Assembly (NCBI GenBank): GCA_964510225.1
Contig: CAZEAN010000001.1
Coordinates: forward strand, 1 to 64,000
DNA length: 64,000 nucleotides
Source of the DNA: CAZEAN01 sp964510225
GTDB taxonomy: Bacteria > Planctomycetota > Planctomycetia > Isosphaerales > Isosphaeraceae
Direction: 5' to 3'
Part shown: positions 8,825 to 18,996 of the stretch, one piece after another
Numbering within the stretch: the stretch's first letter is position 1
Layout of the letters: every line of letters starts with the position of its first letter
Made by a program: the position numbers and the translations under genes
The notes under the pieces: model-generated
Database searches by the model: none
Seen by the model: only the letters and a program-made list of their open reading frames with translations
Told to the model about the DNA's origin: nothing

Positions 8825-11800
8825 ATGATCCGATGGTTTGCGAATAATGGGATAGCGGCCAACTTCTTGATGCTCGCGATCCTTGCCGCTGGTACCTACA
8901 CCGCCTTCTACCGGATCCCACTGGAGGTGACTCCCTCCTTGAGTTGGGAGACGGTGATGATCGAGATGCCCTACAGAGGGGCGACCGCAAAGGATATTGA
9001 GCGAGCGATCCTGATCCCTGTCGAAGAGGCACTTGAAGGGGTCGAGGGGATCGAGCATCTCAACGCGGACGGCTCTCGAGGAATGGCTCGGTTCTACCTG
9101 GTCGCAAAGCCTGGTACCGATCTCCGTGCTCTAATGGACGACGTTAAGGCCCGAGTCGATACGATTACGACGTTCCCGGATGAAACTGAGCGTCCTCGGA
9201 TTTTCATTCCTGAATCGGGTAACTACTTTGAGGTTTTAAGTGTGGCTGTTTCCGGGAATCTTGACGCAGACGACCTCCGAAGTGTGGCGCGTCGGGTCCA
9301 AGATGATCTCTTGGAAATGCCGGGAATTAGTCGTGCGACGATCCAAGGAGGGCGTCGCTACGAAATAGCGATTGAAGCTGATACCGAAAAGCTGATTGCT
9401 TACGACCTAAGCTTCCAAGATCTCGCCGACGCCATCCGAGGCTTCTCGATCGACATGCCGGCTGGTGCGATTGATAGTGAGAGTGGGACATTCATTGTCC
9501 GGACTCGAGGGCAGGCTTACTCGGAAAACGAGTTTGCAAAGATTCCAATCCGCGCCTCCGGAGGAGCCGAGGTTTTGCTTGGCGAAGTCGCAGATATCAA
9601 TGATGGGTTTGAGGAAGGAGACAAGACAGTACTCTTCAATGGCAAACCCGCCTTGTTCGTCGATGTTCTCCGGACTGGAAACGAGAACGCGATCGAGATC
9701 TCCAACAAAGTCCGCGAGTACGTTGACTCAGCCCGCTTCAGATTTCCCGACGGGATTGAACTCTTTGTTTGGAGTGATCAGTCTCTCTCAATCCGAGGAC
9801 GACTGAGCACACTGGTTGGTTCACTGCTCCAGGGTAGTCTTCTAGTCCTCCTCGTCCTCGGACTCTTCCTAAGACCAACGCTTGCCTTTTGGATTGTCAT
9901 CGGAATCCCGGTCGGGTTTGCGGGTGGCGTCCTCACGATGCCTTGGTTTGGGATTACAGCGAACGTCATGAGTCTCTTTGGCTTTATCCTCGTGGTTGGG
10001 ATCGTGGTCGATGACGCGATAGTGACCGGTGAGAATATCTACGCCAAGATCAAGAAAGGGACACCACCCATCGAGGCTGCAGTCTCTGGTACACATGAAG
10101 TCGCGACGCCAGTTACGTTTGGTGCATTAACCACAATGGTTGCGTTCGTACCGTTACTCTTCTTCGAGGGGACTTGGGGGGACTTCGCAAAGCAGATTCC
10201 GCCCGTTGTAGCACCAGTACTCTTATTCTCGTTGATCGAATCCAAGCTAATCCTGCCCGCACACTTAAAGCATCTCCGAAACCAAACCGAGACCCACTTC
10301 TTCGGACGAATTCAGGAGCAAATTGCTGTTGGATTGGAGAAGTTCATCATCAGAGTCTATCAGCCGACCCTCACATGGGCAGTCCGCTATCGGATCTCGG
10401 TCCTGGCGCTCTTCGGAGCAATGGCGTTTGCGATGACCGGCTACTGTGTGGGGGGACGGATGGGATTTGTCTCCTTTCCTGCCGTTGATACACAACGGAT
10501 CACGGCGATTCTCGACCTCCCCGACGACACTCCCCTTGAGACTACCCGAACGTACATGGACCGGATCGAGGATGCCCTCGACCAACTGAAGCGTGAGTTT
10601 GTGGATCCTGGGACTGGTGAGTCCATCATTCAAAACATATCCCGGACCGATGGTGCCTACAGTCCCGAGAGTGGATTCGACAAGACGAATGGAGGGATCT
10701 CGGTCGAGGTACTCCTCCCTGAGGAACGTTCCGAGCCGGGGCCGAAAAATAGCACGATCGCGAATCGTTGGACAGAACTCGTTGGTCCGATCCCTGAGGC
10801 GACGACATTTCGGATTTACGCCGAATCGACCTTGAAGAAGGACCGTGAGTACGACGACGAATTCCTCAACGTCGAACTCCGAGGACCGACCTCACCGAGA
10901 AAAGCTGAAGTTGCCCGTAAGATCAAGGCGATGCTCGAAAGCTACGACGGTATCAGCACCGCCTGGGCTCGTGTGAACTACGGACAGGACGAGCTTGAGC
11001 TGAGTTTAAAACCTCGGGCGGCAGAGCTTGGCCTGACGCAAGCGATGCTTGCCCAGCAGATCCGCCAGGCGTTTTACGGAGAAGAAGCACAACGAGTCCA
11101 ACGTGGGATCGATGATATCCGGGTAATGGTCCGATTGCCCCAGGAAGCGCGACGCTCGCTACACACCCTTGATCAGTTGAAGATCAGGACTCCACGCGGT
11201 GCTGATGTCCCACTCTCAACCGTCGCCACAGTCAGCTTTACGAAGGCCCCTTCCTTCGTAGAGCGAAACGACGGTGCAGAGATCATCCGATGTGGTTGTC
11301 AGCCGGTTGATGAAACAGTCGATATCCTCGGGATCGCGGAGGAGATCACCCCAAGGCTTGATGAACTCTGCCAGGAGGCAGATCTCTCGTACCAATTTCT
11401 AGGTTATGTAGCCGAAGCGGAGGAGTCACGCCAGCGGACGATCGTGGGTGGCGTCGCGTTGTTTTTCACCCTCTTCGCAATGCTCTCGATTGCCTTGAAG
11501 TCTCTGATTCAACCGATCTTTGTGATGCTCGCAGTTCCGTTCGCAGTGATCGGGGCACTCTTGGGTCACATTATTCTCGACCTCACCCCGTCCTTCCTTT
11601 CGATCTTCGGAATGTTGGCGCTAGCTGGCGTTGCAGTCAACGATACTCTTGTGATGGTTGACTATGTGAATCGACGAACCGCCGCCGGGTTATCTCTCCG
11701 GGAGGCAGCACTGGAGGCTGGTGGCCGTCGGTTCCGGCCGATCATGCTGACGTCGGTAACGACCTTCGTTGGGCTTCTGCCGCTAATGTTGGATAGGTCG

Positions 11801-12013
11801 CTCCAGGCGCAGTTTTTGATTCCAATGGCGGTTTCACTCGCCTTCGGAGTCCTCTTCGCCACGGCGATCACGCTTTACCTCATCCCATGTGCTCTCTTGA
11901 CTGCTGATGATCTCGGTCGAGTCGTACTCAAGTTGCGACATTGGTATGTACGGCCATTCACGACTCAAACGACCAGTCTGAAAGAGGAAGAGACGCAGTC
12001 AATCCGACAATGA
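8825..12013 (+). CDS. RND-family efflux transporter permease (AcrB/MdtB-like)
   Basis: A 1062-residue inner-membrane proton-driven efflux pump of the hydrophobe/amphiphile RND superfamily. It starts MIRWFANNGIAANFLMLAIL, a typical first transmembrane helix. It has two large periplasmic loops and two sets of membrane helices. The proton-relay acidic pair is D396-D397 in VVDDAIVTGENIY. The second repeat carries the matching AGVAVNDTLVMVDYVNRR segment. It is the partner of the adaptor gene directly upstream and is convergent with glgX downstream (36 bases between stops). The length and architecture are intact. Metal-efflux (CusA-like) motifs are not evident, so organic compounds or lipids are likelier substrates, without certainty. 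Confidence 0.92.
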   Translation: MIRWFANNGIAANFLMLAILAAGTYTAFYRIPLEVTPSLSWETVMIEMPYRGATAKDIERAILIPVEEALEGVEGIEHLNADGSRGMARFYLVAKPGTDLRALMDDVKARVDTITTFPDETERPRIFIPESGNYFEVLSVAVSGNLDADDLRSVARRVQDDLLEMPGISRATIQGGRRYEIAIEADTEKLIAYDLSFQDLADAIRGFSIDMPAGAIDSESGTFIVRTRGQAYSENEFAKIPIRASGGAEVLLGEVADINDGFEEGDKTVLFNGKPALFVDVLRTGNENAIEISNKVREYVDSARFRFPDGIELFVWSDQSLSIRGRLSTLVGSLLQGSLLVLLVLGLFLRPTLAFWIVIGIPVGFAGGVLTMPWFGITANVMSLFGFILVVGIVVDDAIVTGENIYAKIKKGTPPIEAAVSGTHEVATPVTFGALTTMVAFVPLLFFEGTWGDFAKQIPPVVAPVLLFSLIESKLILPAHLKHLRNQTETHFFGRIQEQIAVGLEKFIIRVYQPTLTWAVRYRISVLALFGAMAFAMTGYCVGGRMGFVSFPAVDTQRITAILDLPDDTPLETTRTYMDRIEDALDQLKREFVDPGTGESIIQNISRTDGAYSPESGFDKTNGGISVEVLLPEERSEPGPKNSTIANRWTELVGPIPEATTFRIYAESTLKKDREYDDEFLNVELRGPTSPRKAEVARKIKAMLESYDGISTAWARVNYGQDELELSLKPRAAELGLTQAMLAQQIRQAFYGEEAQRVQRGIDDIRVMVRLPQEARRSLHTLDQLKIRTPRGADVPLSTVATVSFTKAPSFVERNDGAEIIRCGCQPVDETVDILGIAEEITPRLDELCQEADLSYQFLGYVAEAEESRQRTIVGGVALFFTLFAMLSIALKSLIQPIFVMLAVPFAVIGALLGHIILDLTPSFLSIFGMLALAGVAVNDTLVMVDYVNRRTAAGLSLREAALEAGGRRFRPIMLTSVTTFVGLLPLMLDRSLQAQFLIPMAVSLAFGVLFATAITLYLIPCALLTADDLGRVVLKLRHWYVRPFTTQTTSLKEEETQSIRQ

Positions 12014-12049
12014 GCACCCAGGACGTAAAATCCACCTGCTCTTCACTCA

Positions 12050-14281
12050 CTAACGGGCGATGAAGACGATCGTGGTCCGAGGACCAATCGAGTAGGTAGG
12101 TTTCGAGAGGAAGACAGCTTCTTCCTGAGGAACAATGTCGCTTCCCTTGGGTTTCGACGTGTCCACGACACGATACCAGCGTTTCCCGTCAGTATCGGGG
12201 AGAGTGACTTCGATCGGTTTCCAATACGCATTACTGGCGACATAGATTGGGACATCCCAGCGTTCCTCGGTCTCAAACGCTTCGAGCGTCCACGCCAAAA
12301 ATCGGGAAGTTCCCGAGAAATCGGGGTGTTCGGGATCGACCCCGTGCCACCGGATGTTCCGAAGAATCGAGGCGTCGTCCTCCTCTCCAGTCATGTAGCG
12401 CCAGCGACGGATGATCGAGTGTTGTTTACGAAATGCGATGATCAATCTTGTGAATCGATAAATCTCTTCATGCTTTACAAGGTCTTTCCAATCCATCCAG
12501 TTGAGATCATTGTCTTGATAAACCGTGTTGTTATTGCCGAGCGCGGTCCGCCTGATCTCATCACCGTAGAGAAGCATCGGCGTGCCTTGAGATAAGAAGA
12601 GTAGTGTCAAGAAGTTCTTAATCTGCCGCGTCCGTAGCGTTTCGATCTCATCCTTCTCTTCTTCAGTCAGCTCAGTTGAAGCGTCAACTGGGCCTTCGAC
12701 CCCACAGTTCCAAGACTCATTTTCGTTATGCCCATCTCTGTTTCCTTCACCATTGCGCTCATTGTGCTTTGCGTTATAGGAAACAAGATCATTCAGAGTG
12801 AAGCCATCGTGACATGTGACAAAATTGATCGAATGATAGGGTGATCGTTCTGATTTGTCATTCGGGGCGAAGAGATCGTACGAGCCAGCGACTCGGGTCG
12901 CGAGTTCGGACACCACTCCCATATCACCTTTGATGAACTTCCGTAGTGTGTCGCGGAACTTTCCATTCCACTCTGCCCAGCGACGATCGGAGAATGAACC
13001 AAGGCGGTATGTTCGGATCGACCAAGGTTCCGCGATCAACTTAATGCGTGATAGGACCGGATCGTTCTCAATTTCCTCGATGATTGGAGTTTTCCCCTTC
13101 TCTTCTCCGTCGACATCAATGGCAAACACGGCGGCGAGGTCGAACCGGAAACCATCAACATGCATTTCCGTGACCCAATAACGCAGACAGTCCAGAATGA
13201 ACTTGCGGACCACTGGATGGTTGCAGTTCATTGTGTTGCCGCAACCGGTCCAGTCGTTGTAGAACTGAGGTTGGTCGTTAACGAGGAGATAGTAGATACT
13301 GTTGTCGAGACCCTTGAAACTGGTCGTGGGGCCGAGGTGATTTCCTTCCCGAGTGTGGTTGAAAACCACATCAAGAATGACCTCGATTCCAGCTTTGTGA
13401 AGCTCACGGACCAACAGCTTAAACTCATCAACCTGGGCACCGAGCTTGCCGAAATAGCTGTAGTGGCTCTCCGGCGCGAAAAACGCCACCGTGTTATAAC
13501 CCCAGGCATTGGCGAGCCGTTCCCCCGTTAATGGATCGCGAAACGATCCATCGAAGCGGTCGAATTCAAAGACAGGAAGTAATTCGACAGCATTGACTCC
13601 GAGTTCTTTTAGGTAGGGAATCTTCTCGATGAATCCTCGGAATGTGCCACCAAAGTCGCTTTCGGATGTGTGATGTTGCGTGAAACCTCGGACGTTAACT
13701 TCATAGATGATCAACTCTTCAATTGGGATGTCGGGATGGCGGTCGCCACGCCAATCAAAGTCCGACCGGTAGGCGATGCAGCGCGGTGCCCCTAGAACGT
13801 TGCTTACAGTGCTCGGAACAAGATGTCGTTGTTCGTTGTCGGAGTCACGGTTGTCATAACCTAGAGGATCGGAAGTACTCCAATCAAAATCGCCCGCGAT
13901 TGCAGGGGCATACGGATCTAGAAGCGTCTTCTGAGGATTGAACCGCGAACCGTCGACGTCAGGCTTATAGGGACCATCAGCTCGATAATTGTAGAGTGTT
14001 CGGTTTGAGAGACCTTCAACAAATATGTGCCAGACATCACCTGTCCGATTTTCCTCGGAGGAAAATGGAATGACGAGGGCGGGTTTTCCGTCAGTGATGT
14101 TGTCAAATAAAAGCAACTCGATCCGAGTGGCGCCCTGGGAATGGAGCGCAAAGTTAATCCCCTCTGCCCGCACTGTGGGTCCGAGTGGCTCGGGGTCACC
14201 TGGGTGAATACCCTTGATCGATGGCATAAACGACGATCGGGCGTCAAACGCCCGCCTTTGGCATTCGAGCGAAGATCTCAT
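12050..14281 (-). CDS. glgX: Glycogen debranching enzyme (GlgX/isoamylase type)
   Basis: Hydrolyses alpha-1,6 branch linkages of glycogen or limit dextrins in the cytosol. The 743-residue protein begins with a CBM48-like domain (PGDPEPLGPTVRAEGINFAL) followed by a GH13 barrel. The nucleophile is D381 in DGFRFDLA, the acid/base E418 in LIAEPW, and the stabilising D492 in VTCHDGFTLNDLVSYN. VFNHT (307-311) is GH13 region I. A second possible start is M19 (position 14227), just before the conserved region. RBS quality does not decide between them. The gene is isolated from other glycogen genes here and is convergent with the RND pump. Confidence 0.92.
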   Translation of the reverse strand: MRSSLECQRRAFDARSSFMPSIKGIHPGDPEPLGPTVRAEGINFALHSQGATRIELLLFDNITDGKPALVIPFSSEENRTGDVWHIFVEGLSNRTLYNYRADGPYKPDVDGSRFNPQKTLLDPYAPAIAGDFDWSTSDPLGYDNRDSDNEQRHLVPSTVSNVLGAPRCIAYRSDFDWRGDRHPDIPIEELIIYEVNVRGFTQHHTSESDFGGTFRGFIEKIPYLKELGVNAVELLPVFEFDRFDGSFRDPLTGERLANAWGYNTVAFFAPESHYSYFGKLGAQVDEFKLLVRELHKAGIEVILDVVFNHTREGNHLGPTTSFKGLDNSIYYLLVNDQPQFYNDWTGCGNTMNCNHPVVRKFILDCLRYWVTEMHVDGFRFDLAAVFAIDVDGEEKGKTPIIEEIENDPVLSRIKLIAEPWSIRTYRLGSFSDRRWAEWNGKFRDTLRKFIKGDMGVVSELATRVAGSYDLFAPNDKSERSPYHSINFVTCHDGFTLNDLVSYNAKHNERNGEGNRDGHNENESWNCGVEGPVDASTELTEEEKDEIETLRTRQIKNFLTLLFLSQGTPMLLYGDEIRRTALGNNNTVYQDNDLNWMDWKDLVKHEEIYRFTRLIIAFRKQHSIIRRWRYMTGEEDDASILRNIRWHGVDPEHPDFSGTSRFLAWTLEAFETEERWDVPIYVASNAYWKPIEVTLPDTDGKRWYRVVDTSKPKGSDIVPQEEAVFLSKPTYSIGPRTTIVFIAR

Positions 14282-14450
14282 AAGCCGATTCTGAGGTAAT
14301 TCCGACTACCTCGATCCTCTAGAAATCGGACTTATTGTAGCATGATTCCACTATCACGGCAGTATCGTCGCAAGTCCTGATTGAGCGCGTTCTAGTTGAG
14401 TCAACCAAGGGCGATTAGCGAATGACGGGAGGGTCGACTTAGCAGTTGGT

Positions 14451-15698
14451 TCATGGAAACAGGGCCGGATGGGCGTTGAGCTTATAGGAATCGGCATGCA
14501 TCCGAATTTGCCTGAAACCCGTAAATTCTAATCGGGACCGTCGTCCCGTGAACCGATCCGCAGGTCCCCAGATGATTAATCGAAGGGGAAAAGTCGTTTC
14601 GAAGCGTTGTGTGATTGCTTCTGCGACGCCAACCGAAGCTCTAGCCTGAGGATACGCGGGAGTCCCACGTTCCGAGCGGCTCCACTCGGTGAGATCAAGT
14701 TGTTGCCAAGGATCTCCCAGGGCTAACGGCTGAAGATGAGGCTGTACTGAGTCCGGCAGCCGTTCACGATCCCCTTCATGAATCAATACGAAGACTCGCC
14801 CGGGGTGACTCGCATAGAGGGCGAATGAAGGCCACGTGTCCCAGTATCCTGATCGCTCAGAGAAGGGCATGACCGACACGAAGGCGACAACAATGAGAAC
14901 CGGTAGATTTCGTGGCCTGGTGTCGTTGTGCTGTAAGAAGGAAAGTGATGACTTCGTCGCAGCAAAGAGCACCACCACTTCCACGATCAGTGAAGCGTTC
15001 CAGAGGAGGACAATGGTACTGTGGTTAAGTCCCCAAGGTCCGAGGATCGCGATCAGAGTCATGTGCATGACGATAGCGCCAAGGATGGCAACTTGCCGGG
15101 TCCGCTGCGAGATGAGTCCGATCCCGATGGCCAGTTCTCCGAGGGGCATTAACAACACCACAGCAGTCCGGAGCAAGGGTGGCCATTGAAGCGGGTCCAG
15201 ACCAATAGGAGCGGTTAACTCCGTCAGGAAGGTCAAACCGATTTCACGCCCGAAAGAAGTATCTAACTTCGAGAGTCCTGAATGACAATAGAGCACGACG
15301 AGGAGCACTCGACAACAACTTAAGCCAGCTTCCGGTCTTAGGGCGGCGAGTACTAGTGCCATCAATCCGAATTGATAGGCCCAGGGTTGGAAGCGATGCT
15401 GGTCACCTAAGACGAGCAGTCCGAGTCCAACGACAGCAATTAACCCAAGTTGCCGATACAGGATCCCCCCGAGGATCCCGATCACAACCAAGGTGAACAG
15501 TAAAACCCGGCTCCACGCTGGCTCGGGAAGAAGGGCAACGAAAGGGACCCTTGGAAAGAGGACCCCTCCTCTTATCCAGAGTGGTACAGAAAGCATGAGC
15601 ATGAGCAACGTCGAGATACCAAGTACACCCCGGAAGATGATCGAGCGGAGGTTTAGGGGAGTCTTGTCCTTATGTTTGCCCGTTTGTATGCTCACCAT
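14451..15698 (-). CDS. Polytopic membrane protein, HTTM/DoxX-like
   Basis: A 415-residue protein with about ten hydrophobic segments between residues 18 and 290 and a soluble tail of about 110 residues. The intramembrane stretch CRVLLVVLYCHSGLSKLDTSFG (first 20 residues shown: CRVLLVVLYCHSGLSKLDTS) and PLGELAIGIGLISQRTRQ resemble HTTM-domain (vitamin K-dependent carboxylase-like) and DoxX-like proteins. No catalytic assignment is possible. Its start is 8 bases after the stop of the CHAD-domain gene on the same strand, so the two are probably co-transcribed. Confidence 0.6.
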   Translation of the reverse strand: MVSIQTGKHKDKTPLNLRSIIFRGVLGISTLLMLMLSVPLWIRGGVLFPRVPFVALLPEPAWSRVLLFTLVVIGILGGILYRQLGLIAVVGLGLLVLGDQHRFQPWAYQFGLMALVLAALRPEAGLSCCRVLLVVLYCHSGLSKLDTSFGREIGLTFLTELTAPIGLDPLQWPPLLRTAVVLLMPLGELAIGIGLISQRTRQVAILGAIVMHMTLIAILGPWGLNHSTIVLLWNASLIVEVVVLFAATKSSLSFLQHNDTRPRNLPVLIVVAFVSVMPFSERSGYWDTWPSFALYASHPGRVFVLIHEGDRERLPDSVQPHLQPLALGDPWQQLDLTEWSRSERGTPAYPQARASVGVAEAITQRFETTFPLRLIIWGPADRFTGRRSRLEFTGFRQIRMHADSYKLNAHPALFP

Positions 15699-15705
15699 TG
15701 ATCCT

Positions 15706-16611
15706 TTAAAGGCTCGCTTGGCGTTTCAAGAAACGACTACGGGCAATGGAAGCTTCCGCTCGTTGTTCGCAGATCATTTGCTCGATCGTGGGCCGGGCGG
15801 GTGCATTCGGTCCGAGTTCAGAGACGATTGTATCAAGATACTCCGTGGCGATAGTTGCATCCTGAAATCGGCCGAGCAATTGTTGGCATTGAGTCGCTCG
15901 ATTGATGATCCGCATCACACGTCGGGAATCATCCTCACGGCTTGTGGCCTTCGAGTGCGCTTCAGCAGCATAGCGGAGTCTTTTCGCTTGCCTCCGGAGC
16001 CTGTGCAAGTCTTCTGTAGGACTCTCTTCGGTAATCGCCCCCGATTCCGCTCGAACCCGTTGTCGGAGTCGAGTTAATCGACGCATAAAGAATCGATCGG
16101 CAAGTGGATCTTTTTGATCTGACCATTCGGGTGAACGGCAGAGCTGAATCACCTGATGACGGAGCGCTCGGAATCGACGGCTTCCGAGCGACTCGCCGAC
16201 GTGTCTGCGGCACTGATCACGTCGGCGCTTTAGTCCTTCAAAAACGGGGAGAGCCGCAAGACCCGCTCCAATTGAATCTGCCGATCGTCGGAGTCGCTCC
16301 TCCATCACATCAAGGTCACGGAGTCCTCCTAACACATCTGCGAGCCACTTAAGCTCGGTGAGTAGGGAGTCTATACAGGACCGACGCAAGATCGGTCGAT
16401 AGAACCGAAGGAGTGATCGAAGACGTCGGACCGCTGTCCTCATTTGGTGTACATCTTCAATGACGAACTGCCACGCGCCCGATTCATGGTCGAGCATCTG
16501 GAGCACTGCATCTGTCAGAGCCAATCGAATTCTTCCACGAACTGTCATGTCTTGATGTAGTGGCTCTTGATTCTTCCGGCGGCTCTTGGGCTGGGTTCTT
16601 TCTTTGGACAT
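15706..16611 (-). CDS. CHAD-domain protein
   Basis: A 301-residue, almost entirely helical protein with the conserved-histidine alpha-helical domain (CHAD). The family pattern is clear: VHQMRTAVRRLRSLLRFYRP, a conserved H-x-x-R-x2-x-R-R-L-R array, then GGLRDLDVMEERL and, in the second half, LHRLRRQAKRLRYAAEAH. CHAD domains bind inorganic polyphosphate and often associate with polyP granules or CYTH triphosphatases. Here the CYTH domain is absent. The basic C-terminus and lack of a signal suggest a cytosolic polyP-binding role. It is followed closely by the HTTM-like membrane gene. Confidence 0.85.
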   Translation of the reverse strand: MSKERTQPKSRRKNQEPLHQDMTVRGRIRLALTDAVLQMLDHESGAWQFVIEDVHQMRTAVRRLRSLLRFYRPILRRSCIDSLLTELKWLADVLGGLRDLDVMEERLRRSADSIGAGLAALPVFEGLKRRRDQCRRHVGESLGSRRFRALRHQVIQLCRSPEWSDQKDPLADRFFMRRLTRLRQRVRAESGAITEESPTEDLHRLRRQAKRLRYAAEAHSKATSREDDSRRVMRIINRATQCQQLLGRFQDATIATEYLDTIVSELGPNAPARPTIEQMICEQRAEASIARSRFLKRQASL

Positions 16612-16689
16612 CGAATCTTCACATTTTGGTGGAGGATGGAACGTGTAATGGAATCGAGAAAGCCTTTCCTTGGGCCAGAGGCGCCGGAC

Positions 16690-17505
16690 TCAGCCGACCG
16701 ATTCCAGATCCGTTAGGAAGCTCGCAATTGCATTCCGAAACGCGATGCCGGTTTCTATGTGCGGGAGATGCCCCGCGTCAGCGAGCTGGACCACCCGGGC
16801 ATCCGGTAGTCCCTTGGCAAGTTCGGCGGCGACCGATGGGGGATTCACAAGGTCATGCTCACCGACTAAGACGAGTGCAGGCACTCTGATTTTCGATAGA
16901 TCATCACGTCTGTCATGCGATGCCGCTGCTTTTGCCTGTCGTTCGTAAGCTTTGGCATCTTGGGGATACTCGTTGCGCTCGGCGAAACGGATGAGCCCCT
17001 CGACTTGATCACTTTGTCCGAAGAAGGTAGGTCCAACCAACCAGGGCATGACAATCCGGGTGAATTCGCCGAGTTCAAACTTTTGGCGGAGGGTGATCCA
17101 AGATTCGAGGACACCCTTGCGCCAGGGGTCAGCGCCTGCGTGGGTAGAGGCCAAGACCAGCCCTCGGACTCGATCTGGTGCAGCGATTGCCACTTCCTGA
17201 GCAACGAGACCGCCCAGCGATTGCCCGACTACAATTGCCGGAGGAAGCCCGAGTTCCTCGATACAGTCGATGACGTCTGCTGCCATCTCGGTAGTCGTAT
17301 AAGGTTCCGCAACACGGTCGCTAAGGCCGACGTCACGGTTGTCCAAGCCAACGGTCCGATACTGCTTTGCAAAATGGCGTGACGCGATCGAGAACGCACG
17401 ATGGTCGCCCCCTAGCCCAGCAATGAAGAGAATTGGCTGCGCACTCCCCGATCCTTGAAGTTGGAGATAGATTTGATGTCCGTTACGTGTTGATACCGTC
17501 GCCAT
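16690..17505 (-). CDS. Alpha/beta hydrolase
   Basis: A 271-residue protein with a canonical alpha/beta-hydrolase layout. The oxyanion-hole region is ILFIAGLGGDHRAF. The nucleophile elbow is GQSLGG (Ser about 95), the acid lies in VLVGEHDLVNPPSV (Asp), and the catalytic histidine is in ADAGHLPHIE. It has no signal peptide and the lid is short. The fold is shared by esterases, haloalkane dehalogenases and 3-oxoadipate enol-lactonases; the last is the closest in overall feel, but there are no aromatic-degradation neighbours. The gene is 78 bases upstream of the CHAD gene on the same strand. Confidence 0.85.
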   Translation of the reverse strand: MATVSTRNGHQIYLQLQGSGSAQPILFIAGLGGDHRAFSIASRHFAKQYRTVGLDNRDVGLSDRVAEPYTTTEMAADVIDCIEELGLPPAIVVGQSLGGLVAQEVAIAAPDRVRGLVLASTHAGADPWRKGVLESWITLRQKFELGEFTRIVMPWLVGPTFFGQSDQVEGLIRFAERNEYPQDAKAYERQAKAAASHDRRDDLSKIRVPALVLVGEHDLVNPPSVAAELAKGLPDARVVQLADAGHLPHIETGIAFRNAIASFLTDLESVG

Positions 17506-17687
17506 GGCGTCCCTGGTCGCTTACAAATCGCCGTTGTCCAACGGTTGAGAATCTTAGATGACCAAAGTGTAAGTTTACCAATCGATGCTGTTGCACGCTA
17601 TCCAAATCAGCAGTGCATGGCCCCGATCCATTTGGTTTAGTCCAGATTCCTTGATCAAGTAGAGAGCTAGTGCGAAGGCTGACTCGG

Positions 17688-17716
17688 TTGCCGTGCTTAC
17701 CGAGCGTCGCTATACT
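17688..17716 (+). promoter_or_regulatory. Sigma-70-type promoter of tRNA-Glu
   Basis: TTGCCG (17688-17693), a 17-base spacer and TATACT (17711-17716) form a housekeeping-type promoter that would start transcription near 17723, about 57 bases before the tRNA. Confidence 0.55.
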
Positions 17717-17779
17717 CAATTTGTTGAACAATCACTACTCCGCTACTTCCAAAGTTGTGTGTCGGTGTTCAGCTCCCCT

Positions 17780-17852
17780 GCCCCCATCGTCTAGAGGCCT
17801 AGGATACATGGTTCTCAGCCATGCGACCGGGGTTCGAATCCCCGTGGGGGTG
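17780..17852 (+). tRNA. tRNA-Glu (anticodon CTC)
   Basis: A cloverleaf can be folded by hand. The acceptor stem GCCCCCA pairs with TGGGGGT, with a terminal G-U pair. The anticodon stem CATGG/CCATG closes the loop TTCTCAG with anticodon CTC at 17814-17816. The T stem CGGGG/CCCCG closes TTCGAAT. The discriminator is G and CCA is not encoded. CTC reads GAG glutamate codons. Confidence 0.95.
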
Positions 17853-17886
17853 TTTCGCTGTCCGAGCAGGACGTACTAATTCTATT

Positions 17887-17927
17887 GAGAGAATCCACTC
17901 GCCAAGTGTCGTCTCTCTTCACCTTTT
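17887..17927 (+). terminator. Likely intrinsic terminator after tRNA-Glu
   Basis: GAGAGA (17887-17892) pairs with TCTCTC (17912-17917), and an inner CACT/AGTG pair closes a 5-base loop. The stem is followed by a CT-rich stretch ending in TTTTT (17923-17927). An unpaired 3x3 internal loop weakens it. Confidence 0.4.
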
Positions 17928-17985
17928 TAGTTACATTGAGTTGCCGAGCCATTGACCCAGTGCCACTACTCTCCAGGGGAATTCG

Positions 17986-18906
17986 ATGAGCTTCAACGGG
18001 TTTTTGATTGCGACCATTTGGGCTTCCACAACAACACCAGTGGTTCCGGAATCTCCGGTGAGTTTGGAGGCACCGCCCGTCGTTCAAACACCGGCGACAC
18101 CGGAGCAACTCGGCCAAGTCTTCGTTCGATACTTTAATCAGGGTAATGCGGAGGGTCTCGCGAGTCTCTTCACAGAGAAAGCAGAGTTAGTCGACGAAGA
18201 AGGCGTAATTTATGCCGGTCGAGAAGCCATTGAATCGACCTTGGATCAATTCTTCGAACGCTATTCGAATATCGAGGCAACTTTTCAAGAAACGAGTGTA
18301 CGCGCCCTCGGCACGACAATCGCACTTGAAGATGGTGTGGTTACATTCCGGATACCGGAGACGGGCACGACGGCTCGGAATCGTTACGTCAGTGTGCTCT
18401 ATCGATCAGACGAAAGTTGGAAGATCGCGAGCATGCGACAGTATCCGGAAGCAGACATTCTGAGTCCCAGAGAATATTTAGAGCCTCTGGATTGGCTCGT
18501 TGGGGACTGGGTCAGCGAGGGAGCCGATCTTGGGATGAAACTCTCCTGCCGCTGGGCAGAAGAAGAGAACTTTCTACTCGTGGACTTCATCCTTGAAAGT
18601 GGAGAAGCACCACCGATCAAGACAACTCAGCGGATCGGTTGGGATGGGTTGGAACAAACGATCCGATCATGGAGCTTTGATAATGATGGCGGCTTTGCAG
18701 AGGGTGAATGGTCAACTGACGGTGCCAACTGGGTGGTGAAGTCGGAAATCGTCCTTCCCGATGGTACTACGGGATCGGCAACCTTTTACCTCATCCGCGA
18801 CGGTGAGAACGCCTTTACGTGGAGTTCGATTGATCGTGAGATCGCCGGGACGCTTCAATCTGAAGTTGAGGTAAAGATCGTCCGACAACCCCCGAAACCG
18901 GAATAA
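17986..18906 (+). CDS. SnoaL-like/DUF4440 protein, probably exported
   Basis: A 306-residue protein. After a hydrophobic N-terminus (MSFNGFLIATIWAS) comes a SnoaL-like alpha+beta barrel (residues about 40-160: LGQVFVRYFNQGNAEGLASL and then YAGREAIESTLDQFFERYSN). This is the SgcJ/EcaC-type cone fold, widespread in planctomycetes. The second half starts LDWLVGDWVSE and resembles DUF1579-like lipocalin-style barrels. Both folds bind small hydrophobic ligands, but no catalytic residues can be assigned. The next gene, also secreted, follows after 90 bases. Confidence 0.7.
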   Translation: MSFNGFLIATIWASTTTPVVPESPVSLEAPPVVQTPATPEQLGQVFVRYFNQGNAEGLASLFTEKAELVDEEGVIYAGREAIESTLDQFFERYSNIEATFQETSVRALGTTIALEDGVVTFRIPETGTTARNRYVSVLYRSDESWKIASMRQYPEADILSPREYLEPLDWLVGDWVSEGADLGMKLSCRWAEEENFLLVDFILESGEAPPIKTTQRIGWDGLEQTIRSWSFDNDGGFAEGEWSTDGANWVVKSEIVLPDGTTGSATFYLIRDGENAFTWSSIDREIAGTLQSEVEVKIVRQPPKPE

Positions 18907-18996
18907 AACTGCGCGGTCTGCCCTAATTCTCGGCATATTGCCTCCGTAAGTTCCCAACACCGATCGATGTTCCGTCGCGACGTAAGGAGAGTGATC